A stretch of DNA of 47,547 nt, taken from an uncultured Bacteroides sp. Its GTDB lineage: Bacteria; Bacteroidota; Bacteroidia; Bacteroidales; Bacteroidaceae. A program made the translations under genes and the position numbers. How positions within the stretch are numbered: position 1 is the first letter of the stretch; the number at the start of each line of letters is the position of its first letter. The stretch covers positions 1 through 47,547 of the forward strand of contig CAJKDC010000009.1 of assembly GCA_905198575.1 (NCBI GenBank), read 5' to 3'. Below the pieces are notes generated by a model, which saw only the letters and a list, made by a program, of their open reading frames with translations, did no database searches and was not told the origin of the DNA. Below are positions 1-8,683 of this stretch, in pieces.

Positions 1-181
1 TTTCCAGTTCACCTTCGGAAAAGACATTATTGATATGTTTTCTTATAGTCTTTTCGTCCCTGTCAAACAGAGTTGCCATCTGATTGGCTGAAAGCCATAC
101 TGTCTCGTTTTCTAATTTTACTTTAATGGATGTTTGCCCATCAGCGGTTTGGTAGATAATAATTTTATCATTCAATTCCAT
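1..181 (-). CDS. rhuM: RhuM-family protein, N-terminal fragment (runs off the left edge)
   Basis: Only the first 60 codons are in the window; the gene continues past base 1. The start is the ATG at 179-181 (minus strand). The visible part contains the segment WLSANQMATLFDRDEKTIRKH followed by a predicted helix, which is the helix-turn-helix-like N-terminus typical of RhuM (virulence RhuM / PF13310) proteins. These are often found inside Bacteroidota type I restriction-modification operons, between hsdM and hsdS. The start lies inside the 3' end of hsdM with a 14-nt overlap (168-181), so the two are probably translationally coupled. The role of RhuM in these operons is not established. Family assignment rests on recognition of the N-terminus alone. 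Confidence 0.75.
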   Translation of the reverse strand, partial: MELNDKIIIYQTADGQTSIKVKLENETVWLSANQMATLFDRDEKTIRKHINNVFSEGELE

Positions 182-1733
182 AACCCAACTCTTTAAACAG
201 ATTCAACAAATCCTTCTTACTCTCTTCCTCCTGTTTCAATAATTCCTTCATTTCTGCTTGCAACTCTTTCATCTTGGAATCGAAGTCAATACCTTCGTCA
301 CGGCTCTTGAACTCAATGTATTTGCTGGGAACAAGCGACCAGCCTTTGGCCTCTATCTCTTCAAGAGTGGCCGAATAGCAATATTCCGGCACGTTCTGAT
401 AAGTCTGCTCGTAACCTTCCCGCTGCCAGTTATGGAAGTTTTCGGCAATCTGTGAAATCTGCTCTTGTGTGAACTGGATATATTTCTTCTCGAAAGGTTC
501 TCCCCACTGACGCAAGTCAATGAACAGCACCTCATTTTCACGGTTACGATAGTTTACCAACTCGCCGTTCTGCTCCACAGTACGAGCCTTTCGGTTACCA
601 GCCAAAATCCAAAGTGTCACACTGATGTCGGTAGAATAGAACATATTGCGGGGAAGAATAACTATGGCTTCCACCAAATGATTTTTGAGTAACTGGCGAC
701 GAATATTCAGTTCCGTGCCATCACCACTCAATGCACCGTTGGCAAGCAAGAAACCTGCCATTCCATTGGCTGACAATTTAGATACAATATTCAGAATCCA
801 ACCGTAATTCGCGTTACTGGTAGGCGGCACATCGTAACCGTGCCAGCGTGGGTCGGCGGTCAGCTCATTTTCTGCACGCCATGCTTTCTGGTTAAAAGGA
901 GGATTAGCCATAATGAAATCGGCCTTCAAGTCCTTGTGCTGGTCATCGTGAAAGGTGTCGGCAGCTTTTTCTCCCAAATTACAGGCAATGCCACGAATCG
1001 CCAAGTTCATTTTGGCCAGTTTATAAGTGGTATTCGTATACTCTTGGCCGTAAACAGAAATGTCTTTCTTGTTGCCATGATGTGCTTCGATGAACTTCAT
1101 GCTTTGCACGAACATACCTCCCGAACCACAACACGGGTCATATATTTTACCTTGATAAGGTTGAATCATTTCCGCTATCAGATTAACGATTGTCTTAGGA
1201 GTGTAATACTCACCTTTTCCCTTTCCTTCTGCTATGGCAAATTTTCCTAAGAAATATTCGTAAACACGCCCTATCAAATCATGCTCTTTGTCTTTCTGTG
1301 TATCGATTTTGCCGATTACGTCCAGCAGACTGGCCAATTTGGTACGGTCAAGGCCCAAACCTGAATAATAATTGCTAGGTAATGCACCTTTCAGTGCCGG
1401 ATTATCCTTTTCCACCTGCGTCAAAGCGGCATCTATCTTAATGGCAATATCGTTCTGTTTTGCGTTTTCTATCAAGTAATCCCAGCGACTGATTTCATTC
1501 AGATAAAACACATTCTTTGCATTATAAAATACGGCCTGATTGACAAACGCTTCTTTACCTTCTGAAATCAGTTCATCACGTCTTTCCACAAAACGGTCGA
1601 AAGCATATTTCAGGAATATCAGACTTAATACAACATGCTTGTATTCTGATGGCTCTACTGACCCGCGTAATTTATTTGCTGATTCCCATAGGGTTTCCTC
1701 TACACTCTTTTCTTTTTGTAATTTCTTTGCCAT
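168..1733 (-). CDS. hsdM: Type I restriction-modification methyltransferase subunit HsdM
   Basis: This is the 521-residue DNA adenine N6-methyltransferase subunit of a type I restriction-modification system. It would act with HsdS to methylate, and with HsdR to restrict, a bipartite DNA target. The N-terminal ~150 residues resemble the helical HsdM_N domain. The AdoMet-binding motif is in YDPCCGSGGMFV near residue 200, and the catalytic NPPF motif (MANPPFNQKAW) is near residue 280. The length is typical, with no frameshift. The C-terminus ends in a Lys/Glu-rich coiled coil. The gene is followed with a 14-nt overlap by rhuM; hsdS and hsdR are not in the window and would lie to the left. A TAnnTTTG-like -7 box lies 45 bases upstream. 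Confidence 0.95.
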   Translation of the reverse strand: MAKKLQKEKSVEETLWESANKLRGSVEPSEYKHVVLSLIFLKYAFDRFVERRDELISEGKEAFVNQAVFYNAKNVFYLNEISRWDYLIENAKQNDIAIKIDAALTQVEKDNPALKGALPSNYYSGLGLDRTKLASLLDVIGKIDTQKDKEHDLIGRVYEYFLGKFAIAEGKGKGEYYTPKTIVNLIAEMIQPYQGKIYDPCCGSGGMFVQSMKFIEAHHGNKKDISVYGQEYTNTTYKLAKMNLAIRGIACNLGEKAADTFHDDQHKDLKADFIMANPPFNQKAWRAENELTADPRWHGYDVPPTSNANYGWILNIVSKLSANGMAGFLLANGALSGDGTELNIRRQLLKNHLVEAIVILPRNMFYSTDISVTLWILAGNRKARTVEQNGELVNYRNRENEVLFIDLRQWGEPFEKKYIQFTQEQISQIAENFHNWQREGYEQTYQNVPEYCYSATLEEIEAKGWSLVPSKYIEFKSRDEGIDFDSKMKELQAEMKELLKQEEESKKDLLNLFKELGYGIE

Positions 1734-1777
1734 TTTCTTTATACTTCTTGTCCTTTATTAATAAATGCCTGTATTTG

Positions 1778-1785
1778 CAAATATA
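1778..1785 (-). promoter_or_regulatory. Putative -7 element of hsdM promoter
   Basis: On the minus strand this reads TATATTTG, matching the Bacteroides -7 consensus TAnnTTTG, 45 bases before the hsdM start. No TTG is found 19-21 nt upstream, so the -33 half is missing or weak. The stretch 1734-1978 holds no other recognisable feature. Confidence 0.4.
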
Positions 1786-1978
1786 CGGATTAAATACAAG
1801 AATACTAAAGTAAATTCCAAAATGATACATTGAATAAAAACTCCCAGTACCCTCCAACCTCCTCACTTCCAAAACAAACATTCACCACTTAAATGATAAA
1901 CCTTGTGCATTACTATAGTAAAAGTATATCTTAAAAATGACAAACTCCAATTACACCGTCAAACCGGGAAAAAGGCAT

Positions 1979-2014
1979 AAAAAAAGTCCGCCGGGAAACC
2001 AGTTCCCGACGGAC
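1979..2014 (-). terminator. Rho-independent terminator of aspA
   Basis: A 12-bp inverted repeat (1986-1997 with 2003-2014, one mismatch, 5-nt loop) is followed on the minus strand by a run of seven T (1979-1985). It lies 28 bases after the aspA stop codon. Confidence 0.88.
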
Positions 2015-2041
2015 AGCACTATATACTTTGATCAACAAACT

Positions 2042-3469
2042 TTATTTCAAAGGTTTGATATCCAATTTTACAGGGCGAACCATGTTCTTCGGATCCAGAA
2101 TAGTGTCAAGGTCTTCCTTAGTAAGGATACCTTCTTCAAGCACTAAGTCGTATACACTCTTGCCTGTCTGCAGTGCCTTCTTGGCAATGTTGGTAGAGTG
2201 ATCGTAACCAATGTAAGGATTCAGAGCTGTTACAACACCGATGCTACGGTAAACCTCGTTACGGCATGATTCTTCGTTCGCTGTGATACCGTCGATACAA
2301 AGTGTACGCAACGTATCGAAACCATTGATAAGCAGGTCAACAGATTCGAAGCAACACTGTGCCATAATCGGTTCCATTGCATTAAGTTCCATCTGAGGTG
2401 CTTCGCCTGCCAATGTCACGCACAGTTCGTTACCGATAACCTTGAAAGCAACCTGTGTTGCAACTTCAGGGATAACCGGATTAACTTTACCCGGCATGAT
2501 AGATGAACCCGGCTGACGGGCCGGCAAGTTGATTTCGCCCAAGCCGCAACGTGGACCGCTTGAAAGCAGACGCAGGTCGTTACAAATCTTATTGATTTTC
2601 ACAGCTACACGCTTCAAAGCCGACATATAGCCTACCATGCATGAAGTATCAGAGGTTGCACCTACCCAGTCTTCGGCCAATTTCACGTTCCAACCGGTAA
2701 TTTCGGCCAGTGCAGCTACTGCTTTTTCAGCATAACCCGGTTCAGAGCAGATACCTGTACCGATGGCTGTAGCACCCAGGTTGACAGTCAGAAAGTCTTC
2801 TGCTGCATGGTTCAGGTGTTTGATTTCATCTTCCAGAATGCTTGCAAAACCGTTGAAAGTCTGACCCAGTGTCATAGGCACTGCATCCTGCAACTGAGTA
2901 CGTCCCATTTTGATGATATGGGCAAATTCTTCGCCTTTCTTGCGAAGAGAAGCAATCAAAGCTTCGAAATGAGGCATCATGCGCAGATGGCTGGCATACA
3001 AGCCCATGTGTATAGCAGTAGGATATGCATCATTGGTAGACTGCGAGCGGTTTACTTCGTCGTGAGAATCACAATACTGATATTCTCCGATCTCGTGTCC
3101 CATGTGCATCAAAGCCAAATTGGCTATCACTTCGTTGGCATTCATGTTTGTACTGGTTCCGGCACCTCCCTGAATCATGTCTACAGGGAACTGGTCGTGA
3201 TATTTGCCGTCCAGCAAGTCCTTACAAGCAGCACAGATTCCTTTGAGCTGTTCGTCTGTAAGCAAACCCAAAGCGTGGTTACCATAAGCTGCAGCCATCT
3301 TGGTATAAGCCAGTCCATGAATGAAAAGTGGATATTGGCTCAACTTGAAGTTACTGATATTGAAGTTTTCAATACCACGAAGGGTCTGAATTCCGTATAA
3401 TGCATCTGATGTCAGTTCACGTTCGCCCAGCAAATCGTGTTCCACACGTTTTTTGTTTGTTATTTCCAT
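2042..3469 (-). CDS. aspA: Aspartate ammonia-lyase
   Basis: This 475-residue member of the class II fumarase/aspartase superfamily is predicted to interconvert L-aspartate and fumarate plus ammonia in the cytoplasm. The superfamily signature GSSIMPGKVNP is at residues 321-331 and holds the catalytic Ser loop. The substrate-binding segment GGAGTSTNMNANEV (101-114) is the aspartase/fumarase GxGTSxNMNxNEV. The N-terminus (DLLGERELTSDALYGIQTLR) resembles aspartases more than fumarases, which is why aspA is preferred over fumC. In Bacteroides this enzyme can supply fumarate for anaerobic fumarate respiration. It is monocistronic, with a consensus promoter and terminator, and divergent from the gene at 3769. 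Confidence 0.92.
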   Translation of the reverse strand: MEITNKKRVEHDLLGERELTSDALYGIQTLRGIENFNISNFKLSQYPLFIHGLAYTKMAAAYGNHALGLLTDEQLKGICAACKDLLDGKYHDQFPVDMIQGGAGTSTNMNANEVIANLALMHMGHEIGEYQYCDSHDEVNRSQSTNDAYPTAIHMGLYASHLRMMPHFEALIASLRKKGEEFAHIIKMGRTQLQDAVPMTLGQTFNGFASILEDEIKHLNHAAEDFLTVNLGATAIGTGICSEPGYAEKAVAALAEITGWNVKLAEDWVGATSDTSCMVGYMSALKRVAVKINKICNDLRLLSSGPRCGLGEINLPARQPGSSIMPGKVNPVIPEVATQVAFKVIGNELCVTLAGEAPQMELNAMEPIMAQCCFESVDLLINGFDTLRTLCIDGITANEESCRNEVYRSIGVVTALNPYIGYDHSTNIAKKALQTGKSVYDLVLEEGILTKEDLDTILDPKNMVRPVKLDIKPLK

Positions 3470-3523
3470 GCTATCAGTTTATTTAAGTCTATAATAATCG
3501 TTGAATGGTTTGTTTTAACACGA

Positions 3524-3554
3524 CAAATATAGAAACTATCATTTTATTATCAAA
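3524..3554 (-). promoter_or_regulatory. Bacteroides-type promoter of aspA
   Basis: Minus strand: TTTG (3554-3551), a 19-nt spacer, then TATATTTG (3531-3524). This is an exact match to the Bacteroides primary sigma consensus TTTG/N19-21/TAnnTTTG. Transcription should start about 7 nt further on, leaving a leader of about 45-50 nt. Confidence 0.8.
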
Positions 3555-3702
3555 ACTTTATCATGACAAAGTTTTATAATCTTTGTACGAATATTTTTCA
3601 GGTATGAAAAGTGAATATTTTTATCAATTTGACATTTTTGGCAGTAATATGCATTCTTTTAAATATTATGAGGTGTTTTTCGGGGAAAAAGAATAAAAGC
3701 GG

Positions 3703-3732
3703 TTGGTTTTTCCAAAATAATCATTACTTTTG
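3703..3732 (+). promoter_or_regulatory. Bacteroides-type promoter of the EEP-family gene
   Basis: TTG (3703-3705), a 19-nt spacer, then TACTTTTG (3725-3732). It matches the Bacteroides consensus. It overlaps the in-frame TTG at 3730, which rules out translation from there and supports the ATG at 3769. Confidence 0.78.
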
Positions 3733-3768
3733 AACGATAGATTATTTTTAAACAGAAGATTTTTTACT

Positions 3769-4797
3769 ATGAAAAGATGGATTTTTTGTCTGCTGGCCTT
3801 ACTGCTCCCAGCTATCGGATTTTGTAAAAAGGAAAAAGAAATCACCGTACTGCAATGGAATATCTGGCAGGAAGGCACTGTGGTGCCGGGAGGATACGAG
3901 GCTATCGTCAATGAAATTGTGCGACTGAAACCTGATTTTATCACCCTGAGTGAAGTGAGAAACTATAACAACACCCGGTTTTGCGACCGCCTCACACAGT
4001 CACTCGCCAAGCATGGGGAAACCTATTATTCTTTTTACAGCGACGACTCCGGTCTGCTGAGCCGATACCCGATTACGGACTCTACCACTATTTTTCCCTT
4101 GAAGGACGACCACGGCAGTATTTACCGGCTGGAAAGCAGCATTCACGGACGAAAGGTGGCTGTATACACGGCACACCTGGACTATCTGGACGATGCATAT
4201 TATAATGTAAGAGGATATGACGGTTCTACCTGGAAAGCGATTCCCCGTCCCGAATCGGTTGCCGAGGTGCTGGTACGTAACGACCGCTCGCTTCGCGACG
4301 ACGCCATCCGCAAATTTATTGAAGCGGCACAAAAGGACGTGGAAAAAGGTATGCTGGTTTTTCTGGGAGGTGACTTCAACGAACCGTCGCACCTGGACTG
4401 GACACGTGAAACCAAAGACTTGTATGACCACAACGGAATGATTATCCCATGGACCGTACCGCTCCTGCTGGATAATGCGGGCTTTGCCGATGCCTACCGG
4501 ACTATTTATCCGGATGTGCTGAACTATCCGGGATTTACATTCCCCTCGGACAATGTGGACATGGATGTTAAAAAGCTGACTTGGGCTCCTGATGCTGACG
4601 AGCGTGACCGCATCGACTACATATTCTATTATCCTTATAAAGAATTACAACCAAAGAAAGCCGCTATTTTCGGTCCGTCCAAATCAATTGTAAAAAGTGA
4701 ACGCGTAGAGGAAACCGGCAAAGACTGTTTCATCAAACCGCTGTGGGTATGGCCCACCGACCATAAAGGTTTGCTGGTGACTTTCGAATTGAAATAA
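3769..4797 (+). CDS. Secreted endonuclease/exonuclease/phosphatase-family protein
   Basis: This 342-residue exported protein belongs to the endonuclease/exonuclease/phosphatase (EEP, DNase I-like) superfamily of metal-dependent phosphoesterases. The ATG at 3769 gives a clean Sec signal (MKRWIFCLLALLLPAIGFC). Superfamily landmarks are LQWNIWQEG near the mature N-terminus, the metal-ligand glutamate in TLSEVRN, the DFN triad in LGGDFNEP near residue 205, and the terminal D-H pair in WPTDHKGLL. A Cys at the signal cleavage region could make it a lipoprotein, but the lipobox is poor. The substrate cannot be told from sequence: phosphodiesters, sugar phosphates, sphingomyelin or nucleic acids are all possible. 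It has its own promoter, divergent from aspA. Confidence 0.85.
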   Translation: MKRWIFCLLALLLPAIGFCKKEKEITVLQWNIWQEGTVVPGGYEAIVNEIVRLKPDFITLSEVRNYNNTRFCDRLTQSLAKHGETYYSFYSDDSGLLSRYPITDSTTIFPLKDDHGSIYRLESSIHGRKVAVYTAHLDYLDDAYYNVRGYDGSTWKAIPRPESVAEVLVRNDRSLRDDAIRKFIEAAQKDVEKGMLVFLGGDFNEPSHLDWTRETKDLYDHNGMIIPWTVPLLLDNAGFADAYRTIYPDVLNYPGFTFPSDNVDMDVKKLTWAPDADERDRIDYIFYYPYKELQPKKAAIFGPSKSIVKSERVEETGKDCFIKPLWVWPTDHKGLLVTFELK

Positions 4798-4827
4798 AAA
4801 AACCGGCAGGGCATCACACCCTGCCGG
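4796..4827 (-). terminator. Rho-independent terminator of the SusC-SusD-GH3 operon
   Basis: A perfect 9-bp stem (4803-4811 with 4819-4827, 7-nt loop) is followed on the minus strand by seven T (4802-4796). It lies 47 bases after the GH3 stop and directly after the convergent EEP-family gene, which it may also help terminate. Confidence 0.88.
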
Positions 4828-4873
4828 CCTAAAAAACAAACCTTATAATAAACCTTTTACCAGATAACTACTT

Positions 4874-7114
4874 TCAGAATACTTCAAAATCGGCTGACAA
4901 TCCTTCGTCGCTGTTGGTTCCTACCCACAATTTAAAGGCTCCCGGCTCTACCTGATAGGTCATGTCGTAACCCCAGAAGGCCAGTTCGGATATAGGCAAG
5001 TTGAAAGTTACTTGTGCCGACTGTCCTGCCGGAAGACTTACTCGCTGGAAAGCTTTCAATTCTTTAACCGGACGGGTTACGGAACCTACCTTGTCCTGTA
5101 CATAGAGTTGTACAACTTCTGTTCCGTCGTATTTTCCGGTATTCTTCAATGTAAACGAAACGGTCAGTACATCGCTGGCCTTGAGTTGCCGGGCTGATAA
5201 CTGAAGGCCGGAATAATCGAATGTGGTATACGAAAGTCCGTATCCGAAGGGGAATAGCGGTGAGTTACCGGCATCAAGATAGAAAGAACGGCAACCTACA
5301 GAAGTCTGTCCTGCCTCAACAGGTATCTCGTCGATAAGCATTTCGGTAGGATTGGCCGGACGACCGGTATTGTTATGTGCATAATAGATAGGTGCCTGAC
5401 CGGTCATGCGCGGGAACGTTACAGGGGTCTTGCCGCTTGGGTTTACTTTTCCAAAGAGAATATCAGCTATAGCAGGACCTCCCATGGTTCCGGGATGGAA
5501 AGTATATAACACAGCATCCGATTCGGCTACTTCCTGTGAGATAGTAAGCGGACGGCCTGCCATCACTACGGTAACTACAGGCTTACCTGTGGCTGCCAGT
5601 GCAGAAATGAGTTCGCGCTGCGCTCCCTGCAAATCGAGGCTGGCCAGCGAGTGTGCTTCACCCGACAAGATAGATTCCTCTCCTACAAACGCAATAACCA
5701 CATCGGCACGACGTGCTGCTGAAGCTGCTTTCGCAATATCTGCAGTACGCTTGTCACGACTATATTCCAGACCTTTTTCGTAGATAACATTCACCTGCTT
5801 GCCGTACATTTCGCGGATGGACTGTAAAGGAGTCCGGGTATGTTCTTTCTCTCCGTCGAAAACCCAGGTTCCCATCTGTTCGTAAGGAGCATCGGCCAGT
5901 GGTCCTACTACAGCTACTGTTTTTATGTTTTCGCCAAGCGGAAGGGTCTGTGCATCGTTTTTAAGCAGAATGACCGACTGCTCTACGGCTTTACGTGCTG
6001 TAGCCAGATGGCTTTCGGCGTATTTTACAGACTGCGGAGTAACAATATAAGGATTGTCGAACAAGCCCAGACGGAATTTCAGGCGGAGAATATTCCGTAC
6101 GGCATTGTCGATGGTTTCCATAGAAACTTTCTTTTCGTCCAAAGACTGTTTCAGGTTCTGAATGAAAGTTTCGCTCACCATTTCCATGTCTACTCCGGCA
6201 TTGACCGATTTTTCTGCCGCATCCTTGGCATCGGCACAGAAGCCGTGGTTCACCATTTCCAGTGCGGAAGCCCAGTCGGTTACAACCATACCGTCGTATT
6301 TCCATTCACCGCGAAGGATGTCTTTCAAGACAAACTTGTTGGCGGTAGAAGGCACACCGTCATTATCGTTGAACGAAGTCATGAAAGTAGCACAACCGGC
6401 CTCGGCTGCTGCTTTGAACGGTGGCAGATATACATTGCGAAGTACGCGTTCGGGGATGAAAGTGGAATTGTAGTCTTTTCCTCCTTCGGCTGCTCCATAA
6501 GCTACGAAATGCTTGGCACAAGCGGCTATGGCTGTCGGGTTGTTCAAAGAATCTCCCTGATAGCCTTTTACCATGGCAGCTCCCATAACAGCACTCAAGT
6601 AAGGGTCTTCACCACAGCTCTCGGCAATACGGCCCCAGCGCGGGTCGCGCGATACATCAATCATCGGGGCAAAGGTCCAGCGGATACCATCGGCCGAAGC
6701 TTCGATAGCTGCCACACGGGCACCCTCTTCGGCTATCTGTGGATTGAAGGTGGCAGCCTGTCCCAATGGAATGGGGAAAATCGTTTTGTAACCGTGAATC
6801 ACATCACGCGAAACAAGAATAGGTATTCCCAAGCGGGATTCTTCTACGGCTACCTTCTGAATTTTGTTCACCGTTTCGGCATCTACATAATTCAGAATAG
6901 AGCCCACTTCACCTTTACGCACACGGGCAGCCAGTTCGTCGAAACCTCCCGGGCTAAGCTGGTTCATCTGGCCCAGTTTTTCTTCGAGTGTCATCTGCTT
7001 GAGCAAAGCTTCCACACGGTTTTCAATGGCAGAATCTTTGGCAAAATCACTGGAAGAAGTGCATGCCATCAGTGACAAGGAGAGCAATGCTGCTGTTATT
7101 AATTTAGTTTTCAT
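4874..7114 (-). CDS. GH3 beta-glucosidase-type lipoprotein
   Basis: This 746-residue glycoside hydrolase family 3 enzyme is predicted to release beta-linked terminal glucose (less likely xylose) from oligosaccharides. The ATG at 7112-7114 gives a lipoprotein signal with lipobox SLMAC (Cys18), so it is probably anchored in the periplasm or outer membrane. The N-terminal TIM-barrel contains the substrate-binding KHF motif at 201-203 and the nucleophile Asp280 in GMVVTDWAS. The (alpha/beta)6 sandwich follows, then a fibronectin III-like C-terminal domain (LKNTGKYDGTEVVQLYV). It resembles BglX. It is the last gene of the SusC-SusD-GH3 operon, 24 nt after susD. A longer form would need a TTG start at 7138 and is unlikely. 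Confidence 0.93.
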   Translation of the reverse strand: MKTKLITAALLSLSLMACTSSSDFAKDSAIENRVEALLKQMTLEEKLGQMNQLSPGGFDELAARVRKGEVGSILNYVDAETVNKIQKVAVEESRLGIPILVSRDVIHGYKTIFPIPLGQAATFNPQIAEEGARVAAIEASADGIRWTFAPMIDVSRDPRWGRIAESCGEDPYLSAVMGAAMVKGYQGDSLNNPTAIAACAKHFVAYGAAEGGKDYNSTFIPERVLRNVYLPPFKAAAEAGCATFMTSFNDNDGVPSTANKFVLKDILRGEWKYDGMVVTDWASALEMVNHGFCADAKDAAEKSVNAGVDMEMVSETFIQNLKQSLDEKKVSMETIDNAVRNILRLKFRLGLFDNPYIVTPQSVKYAESHLATARKAVEQSVILLKNDAQTLPLGENIKTVAVVGPLADAPYEQMGTWVFDGEKEHTRTPLQSIREMYGKQVNVIYEKGLEYSRDKRTADIAKAASAARRADVVIAFVGEESILSGEAHSLASLDLQGAQRELISALAATGKPVVTVVMAGRPLTISQEVAESDAVLYTFHPGTMGGPAIADILFGKVNPSGKTPVTFPRMTGQAPIYYAHNNTGRPANPTEMLIDEIPVEAGQTSVGCRSFYLDAGNSPLFPFGYGLSYTTFDYSGLQLSARQLKASDVLTVSFTLKNTGKYDGTEVVQLYVQDKVGSVTRPVKELKAFQRVSLPAGQSAQVTFNLPISELAFWGYDMTYQVEPGAFKLWVGTNSDEGLSADFEVF

Positions 7115-7138
7115 ACGTTTTATCTGTTTTTCAATCAA

Positions 7139-8656
7139 TTAATAGTTATTCTGTATAAGTGTACCTTGCGCGGCATCTATCTCACTCTGCGGTATCGGCA
7201 AATACTTTTTGTTTTCGGTCCACGAATTGGTACGATAGCCATACGAATCGGGAACAAGGGTCGTAGCGGCCTTACCCGAGCGGATAAGGTCCCAGTAACG
7301 CTTGCCTTCGCCCACAAACTCCAGATGACGTTCTTCGATAATGTTATCGATGGTCGGCTCGAGTTCGGTAGTCAGTCCGGCACGCTGACGTACAGCGTTC
7401 AGATATTTCTTGGCCTCAGCCAGATTGCCGTTTGTACGTACCAGCAATTCGGCTGCATTCAGCAATGTCTCAGCATAACGGTAAATGCGGAGGTTGTTGT
7501 TCCAGTTGAGCTGCGCATCGGCTTTCTGGTCTTTGTTGTTACCAGAGATGGCTGCATATTTTTCGAGGAAAAAACCGGTATCCTGATAACGCTTGTTATA
7601 GGTGACACCTGTTGCGGCTGCATCGAAGCAGGTTACGTCACGACGTGTATCATTGTCGGCATAACGGTCGTAGGTTTCCTGACGCACCGGGCAGAATCCC
7701 CAGCCTTGGTCGTGGCCCTCGGCTCCATCGGGCCATGAGTGAGGACTCAGCAAAGACGGCAGTACCGTACCACCGGCAGTAAGAGGAGAACCCCATGAAC
7801 GGACGGCATTGTCATCTTTATAGATTACCTCATAGATAGATTCACTGCTCCACTCGCCCGATTCCTTGAAAATTCCGGCATAATCATCCAACAGACCGTA
7901 CTGACCGCTACTGATAATTTCCTGCATGTATTGCAAGGCCTTGGCATAGCGGGACTCATCGTTCTGGTACATCACCATTTCGGCATACAGCATGTATGCC
8001 ATGGCCTTCGTCACACGGCCATAGTTGTCTGCCGATTCTTTCATGGGAAGCACATTCATGCTGATAACATTTTCCAAGTCAGCAATGATGTTGTTGTAAA
8101 CATCATCTGCTTTCAGCTGCTCGGCCAGATAAGGGGCTGTGAGATTTTCTGTAAAATAAGGAATATTTCCCCAGAATTTCCACAACCAGTTGTAATAAAA
8201 TACACGCAGCGTCAAAACTTGTGCAGTATAATATTCTGCATTTTCCGGGGTTACGCCCTTAGCCCAAGTCAGATAAAGCAATACATCGTTGCAGCGCTTC
8301 ACTCCACTGTAAGCATCGGTCCAAAGCCCTGCCATTACATACGTAGGAATGGCTTCGTAGTTCATCATAAGATGCCAGGTACGCATATCGGTTTTATCCT
8401 GACCACCTACCCAGATATCGTCGGCCATAATATCGCTCATAATGTTGACAGGGTTATATTCGTTCATGGCCCAGTCTGGCCAGTGCAAAGGGTCATAGGC
8501 AGCCACAATGGCTTCGCGGATATGTTCGTCGGTTGTAAAATACGATTCGATAGTTTCGTTCACCGGCGATTCTACTTCCAGAAAAGAGTCAGAGCATCCT
8601 GTATTCATAAAGGCCGATGCCAACATGCCGGCTACCAAAAGTTTATATTGTTTCAT
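7139..8656 (-). CDS. SusD/RagB-family glycan-binding lipoprotein
   Basis: This 505-residue outer-membrane lipoprotein forms the lid of a SusC transporter and binds oligosaccharide at the cell surface. The signal peptide ends in a lipobox at Cys21 (MNTGCSD). The central helical region shows the TPR-like segments typical of SusD. Near the C-terminus, IIEERHLEFVGEGKRYWDL is the conserved E-R-x-x-E-F-x-G-E-x-x-R-x-x-D-L signature of RagB/SusD. It lies 27 nt after susC and 24 nt before the GH3 gene. The bound glycan is unknown; the GH3 partner suggests beta-glucosides. Confidence 0.95.
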   Translation of the reverse strand: MKQYKLLVAGMLASAFMNTGCSDSFLEVESPVNETIESYFTTDEHIREAIVAAYDPLHWPDWAMNEYNPVNIMSDIMADDIWVGGQDKTDMRTWHLMMNYEAIPTYVMAGLWTDAYSGVKRCNDVLLYLTWAKGVTPENAEYYTAQVLTLRVFYYNWLWKFWGNIPYFTENLTAPYLAEQLKADDVYNNIIADLENVISMNVLPMKESADNYGRVTKAMAYMLYAEMVMYQNDESRYAKALQYMQEIISSGQYGLLDDYAGIFKESGEWSSESIYEVIYKDDNAVRSWGSPLTAGGTVLPSLLSPHSWPDGAEGHDQGWGFCPVRQETYDRYADNDTRRDVTCFDAAATGVTYNKRYQDTGFFLEKYAAISGNNKDQKADAQLNWNNNLRIYRYAETLLNAAELLVRTNGNLAEAKKYLNAVRQRAGLTTELEPTIDNIIEERHLEFVGEGKRYWDLIRSGKAATTLVPDSYGYRTNSWTENKKYLPIPQSEIDAAQGTLIQNNY

Positions 8657-8683
8657 AACGGTTTCGATATTGAGTTTTAGACA

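Noticed and set aside
2042..3469. Class II fumarase (fumC) identity for the lyase
   Set aside because: The superfamily signature is shared, but the N-terminal region and active-site context look like aspartase.
3730..3768. N-terminal extension of the EEP-family gene from a TTG
   Set aside because: The TTG is part of the TACTTTTG promoter box, and the ATG at 3769 gives a clean signal peptide.
5840..7075. Long open frame on the plus strand opposite the GH3 gene, and similar long frames opposite GH92 (32793-34004), GH2 (37487-38680), accC (17290-18498) and the NagB-like fusion (27308-28450)
   Set aside because: They are antisense shadows of clear enzymes. Their translations show no domain, are rich in His/Arg/Phe in the way reverse frames are, and lack promoters.
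7115..7138. Extended GH3 start, and similar TTG extensions of the GH2 gene (39362-39385) and the 93-residue gene (43775-43780)
   Set aside because: Each needs TTG, and the next ATG gives a better signal peptide or normal N-terminus.
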